DNA from: Cellulosimicrobium cellulans
GTDB lineage: Bacteria > Actinomycetota > Actinomycetes > Actinomycetales > Cellulomonadaceae
Length of the DNA: 64,000 nucleotides
Assembly (NCBI RefSeq): GCF_007679345.1
Contig: NZ_VEGH01000013.1
Span: forward strand, 1-64,000
Reading direction: 5' to 3'
Shown here piece by piece: positions 44,569-55,422 of this stretch. Numbering within the stretch: position 1 is the stretch's first letter; each line of letters begins with the position of its first letter. The position numbers were made by a program, and so were the translations under genes. Under the pieces are notes generated by a model. It saw nothing but the letters and a program-made list of their open reading frames with translations, was not told the DNA's origin and made no database searches.

Positions 44569-45288
44569 ATGGACAACTCTAGCGGAGTCGGCGTGCTGGA
44601 CAAGGCCGCCTCGGTCCTCAACGCCCTCGAGGCCGGACCCGCCACCCTCGCGCAGCTGGTCAACGCCACCCATCTTGCCCGCCCGACGGCCCACCGGCTG
44701 GCCGTCGCGCTCGAGCACCACCGCCTGGTGGGGCGCGACATGCAGGGCCGGTTCGTCCTGGGCCCGCGCCTGACGGAGCTGGCGAGCGCCGCGGGCGAGG
44801 ACCGGCTGCTCGCCGCCGCCGGCCCCGTCCTCGCGGCGCTGCGCGACCACACCGGCGAGAGCGCCCAGCTCTACCGTCGCCAGGGCGACCAGCGCATCTG
44901 CGTCGCCGCCGCCGAGCGGCCGATCGGCCTGCGCGACTCGATCCCCGTGGGCGCGACGCTCACGATGGCGGCCGGGTCCGCGGCGCAGATCCTGCTCGCC
45001 TGGGAGGAGCCGGACCGGCTGCACCGCGGTCTGCAGGGCGCCAAGTTCACCGCGACGATCCTGTCCGGCGTCCGCCGCCGCGGCTGGGCGCAGTCCGTGT
45101 CCGAGCGCGAGGTCGGCGTCGCGTCGGTCTCGGCGCCGGTGCGCGGGCAGTCGGGGCGCGTCGTCGCGGCGGTCTCGATCTCGGGCCCGGTCGAGCGGTT
45201 GTCGCGCCAGCCGGGCCGGCTGCACGCCGCCGCGGTCGTCTCGGCGGCGAACCGCCTGACGGAGGTCCTGCGCCGCACGGCGGAGTAG
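44569..45288 (+). CDS. IclR-family regulator of leucine genes (NdgR/LtbR-like)
   Basis: A 239-residue regulator. The N-terminal winged helix is [43 protein letters not shown], almost the NdgR/LtbR N-terminus. The C-terminal ligand domain has [19 protein letters not shown]. The family member divergent to leuCD represses leucine (and tryptophan) genes. ATG at 44569. Confidence 0.92.
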   Translation: MDNSSGVGVLDKAASVLNALEAGPATLAQLVNATHLARPTAHRLAVALEHHRLVGRDMQGRFVLGPRLTELASAAGEDRLLAAAGPVLAALRDHTGESAQLYRRQGDQRICVAAAERPIGLRDSIPVGATLTMAAGSAAQILLAWEEPDRLHRGLQGAKFTATILSGVRRRGWAQSVSEREVGVASVSAPVRGQSGRVVAAVSISGPVERLSRQPGRLHAAAVVSAANRLTEVLRRTAE

Positions 45289-45322
45289 CGCGGCGCGCGC
45301 CGGCGAGGCACCCGCACGTCCA

Positions 45323-45357
45323 CGAGGCCGCCGCTCCCCCGGGGGGCGGCGGCCTCG
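45323..45357 (+). terminator. Hairpin after the IclR gene
   Basis: CGAGGCCGCCGC and GCGGCGGCCTCG form a 12-bp stem around a C/G-rich loop that can extend it. Confidence 0.65.
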
Positions 45358-45442
45358 CGCGCGCGCCCGCCCGGCCGCGCCCGGGCCCGCCGTGCCCGAG
45401 CCCGCCGCGCCGCGCGCCCGCCGTGCCCGGGTCGCCGCGCCC

Positions 45443-45489
45443 GAGGTCGAGGGTTTGCCCCGCCGAACCCCCGGGAAGCCCTCGACCTC
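45443..45489. repeat. 11-bp inverted repeat between the IclR gene and tRNA-Glu
   Basis: GAGGTCGAGGG (45443-45453) and CCCTCGACCTC (45479-45489) are exact reverse complements, with a further CTCGACCTCG copy at 45500-45509. The 287-base gap holds no gene. Confidence 0.55.
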
Positions 45490-45575
45490 GCGCAGATCGC
45501 TCGACCTCGCGGGCCGAGCCTCCCCCCGGACAGCAGAGAGGCCGGCCGCCTGCTGGCGACCGGCCTTTCCTGATG

Positions 45576-45648
45576 TACCCCCAAGGGGATTCGAACCCCT
45601 GTTACCGCCGTGAGAGGGCGGCGTCCTAGGCCACTAGACGATGGGGGC
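45576..45648 (-). tRNA. tRNA-Glu (anticodon CTC)
   Basis: A 73-base tRNA on the minus strand. Acceptor GCCCCCA pairs with TGGGGGT, followed by discriminator A. The anticodon arm is CCGCC-CTCTCAC-GGCGG, reading CTC, and the T arm has GGTTCGAATCC. CCA is not encoded. It lies upstream of gltX with tRNA-Gln. Confidence 0.97.
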
Positions 45649-45750
45649 CTAGTCGATCGCACCGCCGGGGCGGCTTGACCGGGTCTTACTCTACTGCATC
45701 CTGCTCGGCCTCTTCAAATCGGCCTTTCCGGGCCGTTCTGCGAAACCTTG

Positions 45751-45822
45751 CTGGGGTACCAGGACTCGAACCTAGACTAAGTGAACCAGAATCACTCGTG
45801 CTGCCAATTACACCATACCCCA
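45751..45822 (-). tRNA. tRNA-Gln (anticodon CTG)
   Basis: A 72-base tRNA on the minus strand. Acceptor TGGGGTA pairs with TACCCCA, discriminator G. The anticodon loop TTCTGGT reads CTG, and the T loop is GGTTCGAGTCC. It is 102 bases upstream of tRNA-Glu. Actinobacteria usually charge it indirectly via Glu-tRNA-Gln. Confidence 0.97.
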
Positions 45823-46006
45823 ATGGCACTTCCGGCCATTCCTCCGGCCTCGCAGCCAGCGCCGACCGGCGCACGGGGCGCCTGAGGGAGCGGGTTGGAG
45901 GACCGGCGTTCTGGACGCCGTGCCGACCGAGAACATTACCGGAGGAACGGGCCTGCTCCAAACCGGCCGCTCGCGACCCGCGTCACACCGGTCGCGAGCA
46001 GCGCGG

Positions 46007-46759
46007 TCAGAGCCCCAGCACCCCCGGCAGCTCGTCCAGCGACGCGATCACCACGTCCCCCGGCAGCGCCTCCGTGGCGTTCGCGTGCTTCGCCCCGAGG
46101 TGCGGCCGCGCGAGCCACACGCCGCGCAGCCCGGCCGCCACCGCGGCGCGCGCGTCGACGTCCAGCTCGTCCCCCACGTACGCCGTCCGCGCGGGCTCGG
46201 TGCCCAGCCGGCGGCACGCCTCGGCGAACACCCGCGGGTCGGGCTTGCCGAACCCGAGGGTGTCGACGCCGACCAGCAGCGGCACGTCGTCGGCCAGCCC
46301 GGCGCGGGTCAGCTTGCGCACCTGGTACTCGGTCGCGGCGTTGGTCAGCGCGCCGACCTTGATCCCCGCGTCGAGCAGCCGGCGCACCACGCCCGCGGCG
46401 TCGGCGTGCGCGGCCCACGAGCCGGTGAACCGGTCCTCGAACAGCGCGTTCCACCGGTCGTACGCGTCGTCGTCGAGCACCGGCCCGCCGAACGCCGCGT
46501 GCAGGTCGTTGGCCCGGCCCATCCGCTGCTCGCGGTACGACACCTCGCCCCGGGTGTACCGGCGGTACCGGCCGTGCGCGTCGGCCCGCCAGTGGTCGAG
46601 CACCTCGGTGTCGCGCGCCGGGTCGAGCCCCGGCAGCCACTCCCGGGACACGGCGGCCAGGGCCGCGGCGAACGCCCCGTGGGTGTCGACCAGCGTGTCG
46701 TCGACGTCGAACAGCACGCCGTCGACGGCGCGCTCCCCCGCCGGCCCCGCCGCCGTCAC
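46007..46759 (-). CDS. HAD-superfamily hydrolase
   Basis: A 250-residue phosphatase-like protein. Motif I is [12 protein letters not shown] with the nucleophile Asp, motif II is ALTNAATEY, motif III Lys is in [10 protein letters not shown], and motif IV is [12 protein letters not shown]. The alpha-helical cap is between motifs I and II. GTG at 46759 overlaps the gltX stop. Substrate unknown. Confidence 0.87.
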   Translation of the reverse strand: MTAAGPAGERAVDGVLFDVDDTLVDTHGAFAAALAAVSREWLPGLDPARDTEVLDHWRADAHGRYRRYTRGEVSYREQRMGRANDLHAAFGGPVLDDDAYDRWNALFEDRFTGSWAAHADAAGVVRRLLDAGIKVGALTNAATEYQVRKLTRAGLADDVPLLVGVDTLGFGKPDPRVFAEACRRLGTEPARTAYVGDELDVDARAAVAAGLRGVWLARPHLGAKHANATEALPGDVVIASLDELPGVLGL

Positions 46760-48261
46760 AGCGACGCGCGCAGCGCGGCGATCCGGGCCAGGGTCGACTC
46801 CCGGCCCAGGATCTCCAGCGACTCGAACAGCGGCGGCGACACCCGGCGGCCGGACACGGCCACGCGCAGCGGCGTGAACGCGAACCGCGGCTTGATGCCG
46901 AGCCCGTCGACCAGCGCGGCCTGCAGGGCCTCCTGGACGGCGTCGGTGGTGAACCCGTCCGAGGGCAGGGCCGACAGCGCCTCGGTGGCCGCGTCGAGCA
47001 CCTGGGCGGCGGTGTCCTTGAGCGCGCCGCGGGCGTCCTCCTCGACCACGAGCGCGTCGTCGGCCGTGAACAGGAAGCCGAGCATCCCGACGGCCTCGCC
47101 GAGCAGGGTGACGCGGGTCTGGATCAGCGGCGCCCCGGCGTCCAGCAGCGCGCGGTGCTCCGGCGACAGGTCGGCGTACGAGTCGGCGGGCACCAGGCCG
47201 GCGCGGTGCAGGTACGGCACCAGGCGGTCCCGGAAGTCGTCGGCCGCGAGCAGCCGGACGTGCTCGGCGTTGATCGCCTCGGCCTTCTTGAGGTCGAACC
47301 GCGCCGGGTTCGGGTTCACGTCGGCGACGTCGAACGCCTCGACGAGCTCGGCCACCGAGAAGATGTCCCGGTCCGGGCCGATCGACCAGCCGAGCAGCGA
47401 CAGGTAGTTCAGCAGGCCCTCGGGGGTGAAGCCGCGCTCCCGGTGCAGGAACAGGTTCGACTCGGGGTCACGCTTGGAGAGCTTCTTGTTGCCCTCGCCC
47501 ATGACGTACGGCAGGTGGCCGAACTGCGGCATGACGGTCGCGACGCCGAGCTCGAGCAGCGCGCGGTACAGCACGACCTGGCGCGGGGTGGAGGACAGCA
47601 GGTCCTCGCCACGCAGCACGTGCGTGATGCCCATGAGCGCGTCGTCGATCGGGTTGACCAGCGTGTACAGCGGGTGGCCGTTGCCGCGCACGATCACGTA
47701 GTCCGGGACGGAGCCGGCCTTGAACGTGACGTCGCCGCGCACCAGGTCGGTGAACGTGACGTCCTCGTCGGGCATGCGCAGCCGCAGCACGGGCTCGCGG
47801 CCCTCGGCGCGGTAGGCGGCCTTCTGCTCGTCGGTGAGGTCGCGGTCGTAGCCGTCGTAGCCGAGCTTCGGGTCGCGACCGGCGGCGCGGTGCCGGGCCT
47901 CGACCTCCTCCGGCGTCGTGAACGACTCGTAGGCGTAGCCGCCCTCGACCAGCCGGCGGGCGACGTCGGCGTACAGGTCCATGCGCTGCGACTGCCGGTA
48001 CGGCTCGTGCGGGCCGCCGACCTCGACGCCCTCGTCCCAGTCCAGGCCGAGCCAGCGCAGCGCGTCGAGCAGCTGCTGGTACGACTCCTCGGAGTCGCGC
48101 GCCGGGTCGGTGTCCTCGATCCGGAACACGAACGTGCCGCCGACGTGCCGCGCGTACGCCCAGTTGAACAGGGCGGTGCGGATCAGGCCGACGTGCGGCG
48201 TACCGGTCGGGGACGGGCAGAAGCGGACGCGCACCGGCGTCGCGGGGGCAGCAGCACTCAC
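46756..48261 (-). CDS. gltX: Glutamyl-tRNA synthetase
   Basis: Charges tRNA-Glu, 501 residues from GTG at 48261; an alternative GTG at 48270 adds three residues. The HIGH-equivalent motif is [20 protein letters not shown] and the KMSKS-equivalent is [10 protein letters not shown]. Adjacent tRNA-Glu and tRNA-Gln genes provide its substrates; the discriminating bacterial versus non-discriminating type cannot be told from this alone. Confidence 0.96.
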   Translation of the reverse strand: MSAAAPATPVRVRFCPSPTGTPHVGLIRTALFNWAYARHVGGTFVFRIEDTDPARDSEESYQQLLDALRWLGLDWDEGVEVGGPHEPYRQSQRMDLYADVARRLVEGGYAYESFTTPEEVEARHRAAGRDPKLGYDGYDRDLTDEQKAAYRAEGREPVLRLRMPDEDVTFTDLVRGDVTFKAGSVPDYVIVRGNGHPLYTLVNPIDDALMGITHVLRGEDLLSSTPRQVVLYRALLELGVATVMPQFGHLPYVMGEGNKKLSKRDPESNLFLHRERGFTPEGLLNYLSLLGWSIGPDRDIFSVAELVEAFDVADVNPNPARFDLKKAEAINAEHVRLLAADDFRDRLVPYLHRAGLVPADSYADLSPEHRALLDAGAPLIQTRVTLLGEAVGMLGFLFTADDALVVEEDARGALKDTAAQVLDAATEALSALPSDGFTTDAVQEALQAALVDGLGIKPRFAFTPLRVAVSGRRVSPPLFESLEILGRESTLARIAALRASL

Positions 48262-48318
48262 GCGCTCCACCCTAGCGAGCGCGGCGGGCCTCCCCCGCCG
48301 CGCTCGGGCCCCGCGACG

Positions 48319-49101
48319 TCAGGAGCGGCGCAGCACCGGGTTGCGCAGCGTGCCGATCTCCTCGACCTCGACCTCGACGACGTCCCGCTCCGCCAGCAGG
48401 CCGACGCCCGCCGGGGTGCCGGTGAGGATGATGTCGCCGGGCAGCAGCGTGAACACCTCGGAGATGTACGAGATCAGGTACGCGACGTCGAACACCATCT
48501 GCGACGTCCGGCCGTCCTGCTTGGCCTCGCCGTTGACCCGGGACCGCACGGCCAGGTCCTCGACGTCGAGCCCCGGCACGACCCAGGGGCCGATCGGGCA
48601 GGACGAGTCGAAGCCCTTGGCGCGGGTCCACTGGGCGTCGGCCCGCTGGATGTCGCGCGCGGTGACGTCGTTGGCGACGGTGTAGCCGAACACCTTGCTC
48701 AGGGCGTGCTCGGGCGCGACGTCCTTGGTGACCTTGCCGATCACGACGGCGAGCTCGGCCTCGTAGGAGACCTCCTCGGTCCAGTCGGGCAGCACGATCG
48801 GGTCGTCCGGGCCGACCACGGCGGTGTTGGGCTTGAGGAACAGCAGCGGCGACGCCGGCACCTCGTTGCCCATCTCGGCGGCGTGGTCGACGTAGTTGCG
48901 GCCGACGCCGATGATCTTGGACCGCGGGATCACCGGGGCGAGCAGCCGGACGCCGTCGCCGAGCGGGATCCGCTCGCCGGTGGGCTGCACCGGGGTGTAG
49001 ATCGGGTCGCCGCTGATGACGACGAGCTGCTCCTGACCCGGCTCCCCCTCGACGAGGGCGTAGCGGGGGTCGTCTCCGGTGGTGAACCTGGCGATGCGCA
49101 C
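48319..49101 (-). CDS. Fumarylacetoacetate hydrolase-family protein
   Basis: A 260-residue FAH-fold metal-dependent enzyme. Metal/substrate residues are in EVSYEAELAVVIG (two Glu), GYTVANDVTARD and TGTPAGVG. Relatives include 2-hydroxyhepta-2,4-diene-1,7-dioate isomerases, acylpyruvases and oxaloacetate decarboxylases. It keeps its place next to gltX, as Rv2993c does in Mycobacterium. Specific reaction unknown. Confidence 0.87.
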   Translation of the reverse strand: MRIARFTTGDDPRYALVEGEPGQEQLVVISGDPIYTPVQPTGERIPLGDGVRLLAPVIPRSKIIGVGRNYVDHAAEMGNEVPASPLLFLKPNTAVVGPDDPIVLPDWTEEVSYEAELAVVIGKVTKDVAPEHALSKVFGYTVANDVTARDIQRADAQWTRAKGFDSSCPIGPWVVPGLDVEDLAVRSRVNGEAKQDGRTSQMVFDVAYLISYISEVFTLLPGDIILTGTPAGVGLLAERDVVEVEVEEIGTLRNPVLRRS

Positions 49102-49115
49102 GGCCCCACCCTAGG

Positions 49116-49937
49116 TCAGACGCGCGCCAGCACCTCGCCGTGCAGCACGGCGAACCAGCCGTCCGGGTGGGTGCCCCACTCGCGCCAGCCGGCGGCGAGC
49201 TGCTCGAGGCCGACCTCGTCGGCCAGCCCGTGCTCGACGGCCTGGCGGGCGAAGTCGGACGCGACGCACCGCTCGGCCCACAGGTCGGCCCACCAGGTGC
49301 GGTCCTCGTCCGAGGCATAGCTCCACACGCCCGCCGTGGGGACGAGGCCGTCCGGGTCGAACCCGGCCGCGAGCGCCCACGAGTGCAGCCGGCGGCCGGC
49401 GTCGGCCTCGGCACCGTTGGCCTGGGTGACCTCGTGGTAGAGCGCGGACCACTCGTCGAGCACCGGCGACGCGGGGAACCAGGTCATCCCGGCGTAGTCC
49501 GCGTCCCGCACCGCGACGACGCCGCCGGGCCGGGCGACCCGGCGCAGCTCGCGCAGGGCGGCGACCGGGTCGGTCAGGTGCTGCAGCACCTGGTGGGCGT
49601 GCACGACGTCGAAGGAGTCGTCCGGGAACGGCAGGGCGTAGGCGTCGCCGACCTGGAAGGTGACGTTCGCGGCGCCGGCGCGCTCCGCCTCCTCGCGGGC
49701 GAGGTCGAGGACCCGCTCCGAGCGGTCGAGCCCCACGACGGCCCCGGGGGCGACCCGGGACGCGAGGTCGACGGTCACGGTCCCCGGGCCGCAGCCCACG
49801 TCGAGCAGGGACTGGCCGGGCTGCAGGGCCGGCAGCAGGTAGGCCGCCGAGTTCTCCGCGGTGCGCCACCGGTGGGAGCGCAGCACGCTGTCGTGGTGGC
49901 CGTGGGTGTAGACGTCGGCCTGGTGCGTGTCGGTCAC
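49116..49937 (-). CDS. Class I SAM-dependent methyltransferase
   Basis: A 273-residue methyltransferase. Motif I is LLDVGCGPGTVTVDLAS, followed by VVGLDRSERVLDLAR, VTFQVGDAYALPF and DVVHAHQVLQHLTDP. The C-terminal part DRTWWADLWAERC is seen in UbiE-like actinobacterial relatives. Small-molecule substrate likely but unknown. It lies 14 bases upstream of the FAH gene. Confidence 0.87.
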   Translation of the reverse strand: MTDTHQADVYTHGHHDSVLRSHRWRTAENSAAYLLPALQPGQSLLDVGCGPGTVTVDLASRVAPGAVVGLDRSERVLDLAREEAERAGAANVTFQVGDAYALPFPDDSFDVVHAHQVLQHLTDPVAALRELRRVARPGGVVAVRDADYAGMTWFPASPVLDEWSALYHEVTQANGAEADAGRRLHSWALAAGFDPDGLVPTAGVWSYASDEDRTWWADLWAERCVASDFARQAVEHGLADEVGLEQLAAGWREWGTHPDGWFAVLHGEVLARV

Positions 49938-50060
49938 CCGCCGACGGTAGCCCGGTCACCGGACCGCGTTCCAGTGGGCGGTACGTTGCATCCCGGTGGG
50001 CGAGACGATGCGGCGCAGGTCACGCTCCGGCGGCGCCCGGCGCCCCGCTAGCGTGGCGCC

Positions 50061-51116
50061 ATGCAGCGGATCATCGGGGTGGACGTCGCCCGCGGCCTGG
50101 CGGTGCTCGGCATGCTCACCGCGCACGTCGGCCCCGGCGGGCCCGACGACCCGTGGCCGTGGTCGCTCGCGCAGGTCGTCGACGGCCGGTCCGCCGCGCT
50201 GTTCGTCCTGCTGTCCGGGATCTCGGTCGCGCTGATCTCCGGGGGGTCGTCCCCCGTGGTGGGCGTCCGCCGGGTCCAGGCCCGCGCGAAGATCCTCGTC
50301 CGGGCGTTCGCGGTGCTCGGCATCGGCGTGGCGGTGATCCTGCTGGGCACGCCGATCGCGGTGATCCTGCCCACCTACGCGGTGCTGTTCGCGTGCGCGA
50401 CGCCGCTGCTGGGCGCGTCCCCGCGGCGACTGCTCGGCGGCGCGGTCGCCCTGGCGGCGTTCGGCCCCGTGCTCCACGTCGGGCTCCAGGAGGCGCTCCT
50501 GCACCTGCCCGGCCGGGAGTTCACGGACCTGCTGGTCGGCGACTACTACCCGGCGGTCGTGTGGTTCGCGTACGTCCTGGTGGGGCTCGCCGTCGGGCGG
50601 ATGGACCTGCGGGACCGCGGCGTGCGGCTCCGGCTGCTGGGCGCCGGGGCGGCGCTGGCCGTGGTGGCGCACGCAGCGTCCGCGGTGCTCACCCGGACGC
50701 TGTCCGGCGACCCGGCGCTGGTGGCGCTCGTCACCACCGAGCCGCACTCGTCGTCCACCCTGGAGGTCGTCGCGAACACCGGCGTCGGCCTCGCGGTGCT
50801 GGCCCTGTGCCTGATCGTGGCCGACGCGGTCCCCGCCCTGGTGTCCCCGGTCGCCGCGACGGGCGCGCTCGCGCTCACCGCCTACACCGGGCAGCTCGTC
50901 GTCATCGCCCTGCTCGGGGAGTCGGTGGTGTGGGAGCCCGACGCCGGCACGTGGGTCGCGTTCCTGGTCATGACGGTCCTGGCGTGCTGGCTGTGGCGCG
51001 CCGCGCTGGGCCGCGGGCCGCTGGAGCGGCTGCTGCACACCCTGGCGGCGCGCGCGGCGGACGTGTCCCCGGACGTCCTCCCGCCCCGGGACGCGGTGCC
51101 GGCCGCGCGCGACTGA
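50061..51116 (+). CDS. Multi-pass membrane protein (HGSNAT/DUF418-like)
   Basis: A 351-residue integral membrane protein with about 9-10 hydrophobic segments. The N-terminus RIIGVDVARGLAVLGMLTAHV is the family's first helix, and FVLLSGISVALISGG and ALTAYTGQLVVIALL match acyltransferase-like membrane proteins (heparan-alpha-glucosaminide N-acetyltransferase, DUF418). It may acetylate a cell-surface sugar; no operon partner is present. Convergent with pdxH. Confidence 0.72.
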   Translation: MQRIIGVDVARGLAVLGMLTAHVGPGGPDDPWPWSLAQVVDGRSAALFVLLSGISVALISGGSSPVVGVRRVQARAKILVRAFAVLGIGVAVILLGTPIAVILPTYAVLFACATPLLGASPRRLLGGAVALAAFGPVLHVGLQEALLHLPGREFTDLLVGDYYPAVVWFAYVLVGLAVGRMDLRDRGVRLRLLGAGAALAVVAHAASAVLTRTLSGDPALVALVTTEPHSSSTLEVVANTGVGLAVLALCLIVADAVPALVSPVAATGALALTAYTGQLVVIALLGESVVWEPDAGTWVAFLVMTVLACWLWRAALGRGPLERLLHTLAARAADVSPDVLPPRDAVPAARD

Positions 51117-51134
51117 CGCCCGCGCGCCGGGGCC

Positions 51135-51797
51135 TCATGGCCAGTCGAGGTGCCGGTCCCACCGGTCCTCGGCGCGGGTGTACCGGACGCGCACGTGCGC
51201 GCGGTCCGAGTCGCCCTGCCACAGCTCGACCTCGTCGGGCTCGACCGCCCACAGCTGCCAGGTCGGCAGCACCAGCCCGGGCTCGCGGTCGACCCGGGCG
51301 CGGGCCTGCTGCACGGCGGCGTGCAGCTCCTCGGCGGACAGCAGCCGCTCCCCCGGCCGGGACGCGATCGCCGCGGCGCGGGCGCTGGGCGAGCGGCGCA
51401 GGAAGTCCGCCGCGCAGGTCGCGGCGTCCAGCGCACGGGCGCGCCCGACGACCCGCACCTGCCTGCCCAGCGGCTGCCAGTAGAACGTCAGCGCCGCCCG
51501 CGGCTCGGCCGCGAGGTCCTGCGCCTTGCCCGCGCGCGCGTCGCTCGCGAACACCCACGCCCCGTCCGCGACGTCGGCGAGCAGCACCACGCGCGCGTGC
51601 GGCGCCCCGTCGGGGGCGACGGTCGACAGGCACAGCGCGTGCGGCTCGGGCACCCCGGCCGCGACGGCGGCCGCGAACCACTCGTGGAACGCCTCGACCG
51701 GGTCGGCCGGCAGCGCGTAGGCGTCGACCTCGGGCAGGTCGCCGGTGAGCGCGGGCAGCGACCGGAGCAGGTCGCGGGTGCTCGGTCGGGGCAGCAT
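51135..51797 (-). CDS. pdxH: Pyridoxamine 5'-phosphate oxidase
   Basis: FMN enzyme that makes PLP from PNP/PMP, 220 residues. HARVVLLADVADGAWVFASD and KAQDLAAEPRAALTFYWQPLGRQVRV are FMN-site signatures. The C-terminal dimerisation part ends ELWQGDSDRAHVRVRYTR and is typical of PdxH. The N-terminus is shorter than in enterobacteria. Confidence 0.85.
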   Translation of the reverse strand: MLPRPSTRDLLRSLPALTGDLPEVDAYALPADPVEAFHEWFAAAVAAGVPEPHALCLSTVAPDGAPHARVVLLADVADGAWVFASDARAGKAQDLAAEPRAALTFYWQPLGRQVRVVGRARALDAATCAADFLRRSPSARAAAIASRPGERLLSAEELHAAVQQARARVDREPGLVLPTWQLWAVEPDEVELWQGDSDRAHVRVRYTRAEDRWDRHLDWP

Positions 51798-51839
51798 GCC
51801 GTTCAGTATCGGGCCGGCGCTCGCGCCGCGCCCGGGACA

Positions 51840-51869
51840 CCGGCCGGGACCTCGGGAGGCCCCGGCCGG
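51840..51869 (-). terminator. Hairpin-like inverted repeat after the PTS IIA gene
   Basis: A 14-base arm with one mismatch (CCGGCCGGGACCTC/GAGGCCCCGGCCGG) follows the IIA stop. The formal loop is only 2 bases, so the inner pairs probably stay open. Confidence 0.5.
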
Positions 51870-51876
51870 CGGGACC

Positions 51877-52341
51877 TCAGCCCAGCGCGAGCAGCGGGTC
51901 TCCCGCCGTCACCCGGGTGCCGGGCTCGGCGAGCCGGGTGAGCGAGTCCGGCTGCGCCTCGAGCCCGACGACGGGGCAGATCGCCGACCGCCCGCCGGCC
52001 TCGACGGCCGCCGGGTCCCACTCGACGAGGAGCTGGCCCTGCTCGACCGCGTCCCCCTCGGCGACGTGCAGCGTGAAGCCCTCGCCGCCGAGCTGGACGG
52101 TGTTGATGCCGAGGTGCACCAGCACGCCGCGGCCGCCCTCGGCGAGCAGCACGAACGCGTGCGGGTGCAGCTTGGCGACGGTCCCGGCGACCGGGGCGAC
52201 GACCGAGCGGCCGGCGCCGGACTCCGCGTCCGGCTGCACGGCCAGGCCCGGGCCGACGATCTCCTGGGCGAACACCGGGTCGTCCACGTCCGCGAGCGCG
52301 TGCACGACCCCGGCGACCGGGGCGAGGACGGTCAGCGCCAT
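51877..52341 (-). CDS. PTS system IIA component (glucose/GlcNAc type, Crr-like)
   Basis: A 154-residue EIIA. The active His76 is in GVLVHLGINTV, and His61 in LHPHAFVLLAEGG is the second conserved His. HPr passes the phosphate to it and it passes to EIIB. ATG at 52341 overlaps the stop of the IIB gene upstream. Confidence 0.92.
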   Translation of the reverse strand: MALTVLAPVAGVVHALADVDDPVFAQEIVGPGLAVQPDAESGAGRSVVAPVAGTVAKLHPHAFVLLAEGGRGVLVHLGINTVQLGGEGFTLHVAEGDAVEQGQLLVEWDPAAVEAGGRSAICPVVGLEAQPDSLTRLAEPGTRVTAGDPLLALG

Positions 52342-52571
52342 CAGCGCAGGTCCTCGATGTCCGAGGCCAGCGTGTCCGCCTCGGGGCCGACGATGACCTG
52401 CACCACGGTGCCGGACTGCATCACCGCGATCGCGCCCGCGGCCTTGAGGACGGACTCGGTGACCTTCGACGGGTCCTCGACCTCGACGCGCAGCCGCGTG
52501 ATGCACGGCTCCAGGTCGACGATGTTCGCGTCCCCGCCCAGTCCGGCCAGGATCTGCTCTGCCTTGCTCAT
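52341..52571 (-). CDS. PTS system IIB component, copy 1
   Basis: A 76-residue EIIB (NagF-like). Cys23 in DLEPCITRLRVEV is the phosphorylation site. The C-terminus VGPEADTLASDIEDLR closely matches the second IIB at 52648-52893. It is made as a free-standing domain; IIC and IIA are separate. Confidence 0.9.
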   Translation of the reverse strand: MSKAEQILAGLGGDANIVDLEPCITRLRVEVEDPSKVTESVLKAAGAIAVMQSGTVVQVIVGPEADTLASDIEDLR

Positions 52572-52647
52572 GGTTCTCTCCTTCGTGGCTCCCGCCGGTG
52601 CGGTCGGCGGGTCGTCGTGGCGCGCGGCGGCCGGTCGGCCGCGGCAG

Positions 52648-52893
52648 TCACATGAGGTCCTCCAGGTCGGACGCGAGCGTGTCGACGCTCGGGCCGATCA
52701 CGACCTGCACCACCCGCCCGGACACCATCACCCCGAACGCGCCGGCGGCGCGCAAGGCTGCGGCGTCCACGCGGGACGGCTCCTTCACGAGCGAGCGCAG
52801 CCGCGTGGTGCACGGCTCGATCTCGTCGATGTTCCCCACCCCGCCCAGGCCGGCGAGGATCGCCGCGGCCTGGCCGGCGCCCTGCGTGCTCAT
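52648..52893 (-). CDS. PTS system IIB component, copy 2
   Basis: An 81-residue EIIB paralogue. Phosphorylated Cys28 is in EIEPCTTRLRSLV; the C-terminus is VGPSVDTLASDLEDLM-like. ATG at 52893 overlaps the stop of the GntR gene. Two IIB in tandem with one IIC and one IIA is unusual. Confidence 0.88.
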   Translation of the reverse strand: MSTQGAGQAAAILAGLGGVGNIDEIEPCTTRLRSLVKEPSRVDAAALRAAGAFGVMVSGRVVQVVIGPSVDTLASDLEDLM

Positions 52894-53735
52894 CCGGTCC
52901 TCCCGTCCTCCAGGGCCCCCACGGGCTCCCGCTCGTCGGCCCGCCCGCGGGCCGACTCGTCCGGCTCCTCGTCGCGCTCGCGCACCCGCGGCACCAGGGC
53001 CGGCGCCGGCGCGCTGAGCGGCACCCACACGCTGTACCGGTCGCCGCGGTAGCAGGCGTTCGAGTACATCGCGGGCGTGTCCGCGCTGAACGTCCGCCGG
53101 GTCGCGCGCAGCACCGCGCGCGTCCCGCGCAGGTCGAGCAGCGCGGCCTCCTCGTCGGTCGCCTCCGCGGCGGTCAGCGTCTCCTCGCCCCAGGACGGGT
53201 CCAGGCCGACGGCGCGCAGCGCGTCGTGCATGCTCGGCGGCGGGCCGTCGGCCAGCAGCCCGGGGACCAGGTCGACCGCCACCCAGTGCTGCTCGATGCT
53301 CATCGGCGACCCGTCCGCGTACCGGACGCGGCGCAGGTGGTGCAGCGCGGCCCCGGGCCGCGTGCCCAGGGCGTCGGCGGCCTCGGCGGACGCGGCGACC
53401 GTGCCCATGCCGAGCACCCGCGTCTCCGGGCGCATCCCGCGGCGGCGCATCTCCTCGCCGAACGTGGTCAGCCGCATCTCGAAGTCCATCCGCCGCGGCG
53501 CGACGAACGTGCCCCGGCCCTGCTCGCGCACCAGCACGCCCTCGCCCACCAGGGCGTCGACGGCCTGGCGCACGGTCATCCGGGACACCCCGAAGCGCTC
53601 GCACAGCGCCCGCTCGGACGGGATGGCGTCGCCGACGTGCAGCTCGGACTCGACCAGCCCGACGAGGTACGACCGGACCGCCTGGTACTTGTGGGCGCCG
53701 CGGACGGGGACGACCGGCGACTGCTTCGCGTGCAC
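52890..53735 (-). CDS. GntR/HutC-family regulator (DasR-like)
   Basis: A 281-residue repressor. The winged helix is YQAVRSYLVGLVESELHVG, then PSERALCERFGVSRMTVRQAV and GTFVAPRR. The UTRA ligand domain includes LHHLRRVRYADGSPMSIEQHW and ends YRGDRYSVWVPL. DasR, a member of this subfamily, binds GlcN-6-P and dre palindromes. GTG at 53735 was chosen because it matches DasR-type N-termini. Two dre-like sites lie upstream, suggesting autoregulation. An Arg/Glu-rich tail ends the protein. Confidence 0.85.
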   Translation of the reverse strand: MHAKQSPVVPVRGAHKYQAVRSYLVGLVESELHVGDAIPSERALCERFGVSRMTVRQAVDALVGEGVLVREQGRGTFVAPRRMDFEMRLTTFGEEMRRRGMRPETRVLGMGTVAASAEAADALGTRPGAALHHLRRVRYADGSPMSIEQHWVAVDLVPGLLADGPPPSMHDALRAVGLDPSWGEETLTAAEATDEEAALLDLRGTRAVLRATRRTFSADTPAMYSNACYRGDRYSVWVPLSAPAPALVPRVRERDEEPDESARGRADEREPVGALEDGRTG

Positions 53736-53828
53736 GCGCTCACCCTCCCACCTCGGTCGTCGTCGTCCGCACCACGGGGTGCCACCCGGCGCGGCACCGC
53801 GGGCGGGCATGTGGTCCTTGACACATAC

Positions 53829-53844
53829 TCCGGTCTAGACCACT
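53829..53844. promoter_or_regulatory. dre (DasR)-type site 1
   Basis: TCCGGTCTAGACCACT contains a perfect GGTCTAGACC core. The dre consensus is ACTGGTCTAGACCAGT. It lies between the regulator and the IIC gene. Confidence 0.75.
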
Positions 53845-53853
53845 CTGACCGCA

Positions 53854-53869
53854 ACTGGTCCAGACAACT
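53854..53869. promoter_or_regulatory. dre (DasR)-type site 2
   Basis: ACTGGTCCAGACAACT matches the dre consensus at 13 of 16 positions, one helical turn or so past site 1 (25 bases centre to centre). Confidence 0.7.
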
Positions 53870-53988
53870 TGCCGACTCGACGGCGACCACGCAAGTTCCG
53901 CACCCCGTGCACCCCAGACCCACACCTCCCCCCGACCGCGGTCGGCCCCTCTCGGGACCACCGCGACCCGAACTCACGAGGAGTGACC

Positions 53989-55335
<1,347 letters not shown>

Positions 55336-55346
55336 CCCTCAGCACC

Positions 55347-55405
55347 ACGAGTGGAAGGTCTGGCCCGACGCGCCGTGCGCGTGTCGGGCCAGACCTTCCA
55401 CTCGT
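55347..55405. terminator. 23-bp perfect inverted repeat between IIC and ptsH
   Basis: Arms 55347-55369 and 55383-55405 are exact reverse complements (begin ACGAGTGGAAGG), with a 13-base loop. It sits between convergent genes and would act in both directions. The stem is unusually long and no T-run follows. Confidence 0.7.
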
Positions 55406-55422
55406 CCGCTGGGGGACCGGGG

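Noticed and set aside
45576..45822. Genomic island at the tRNA-Glu/tRNA-Gln pair
   Set aside because: No integrase and no repeated tRNA 3' end nearby; the adjacent gltX arrangement is the normal core order.
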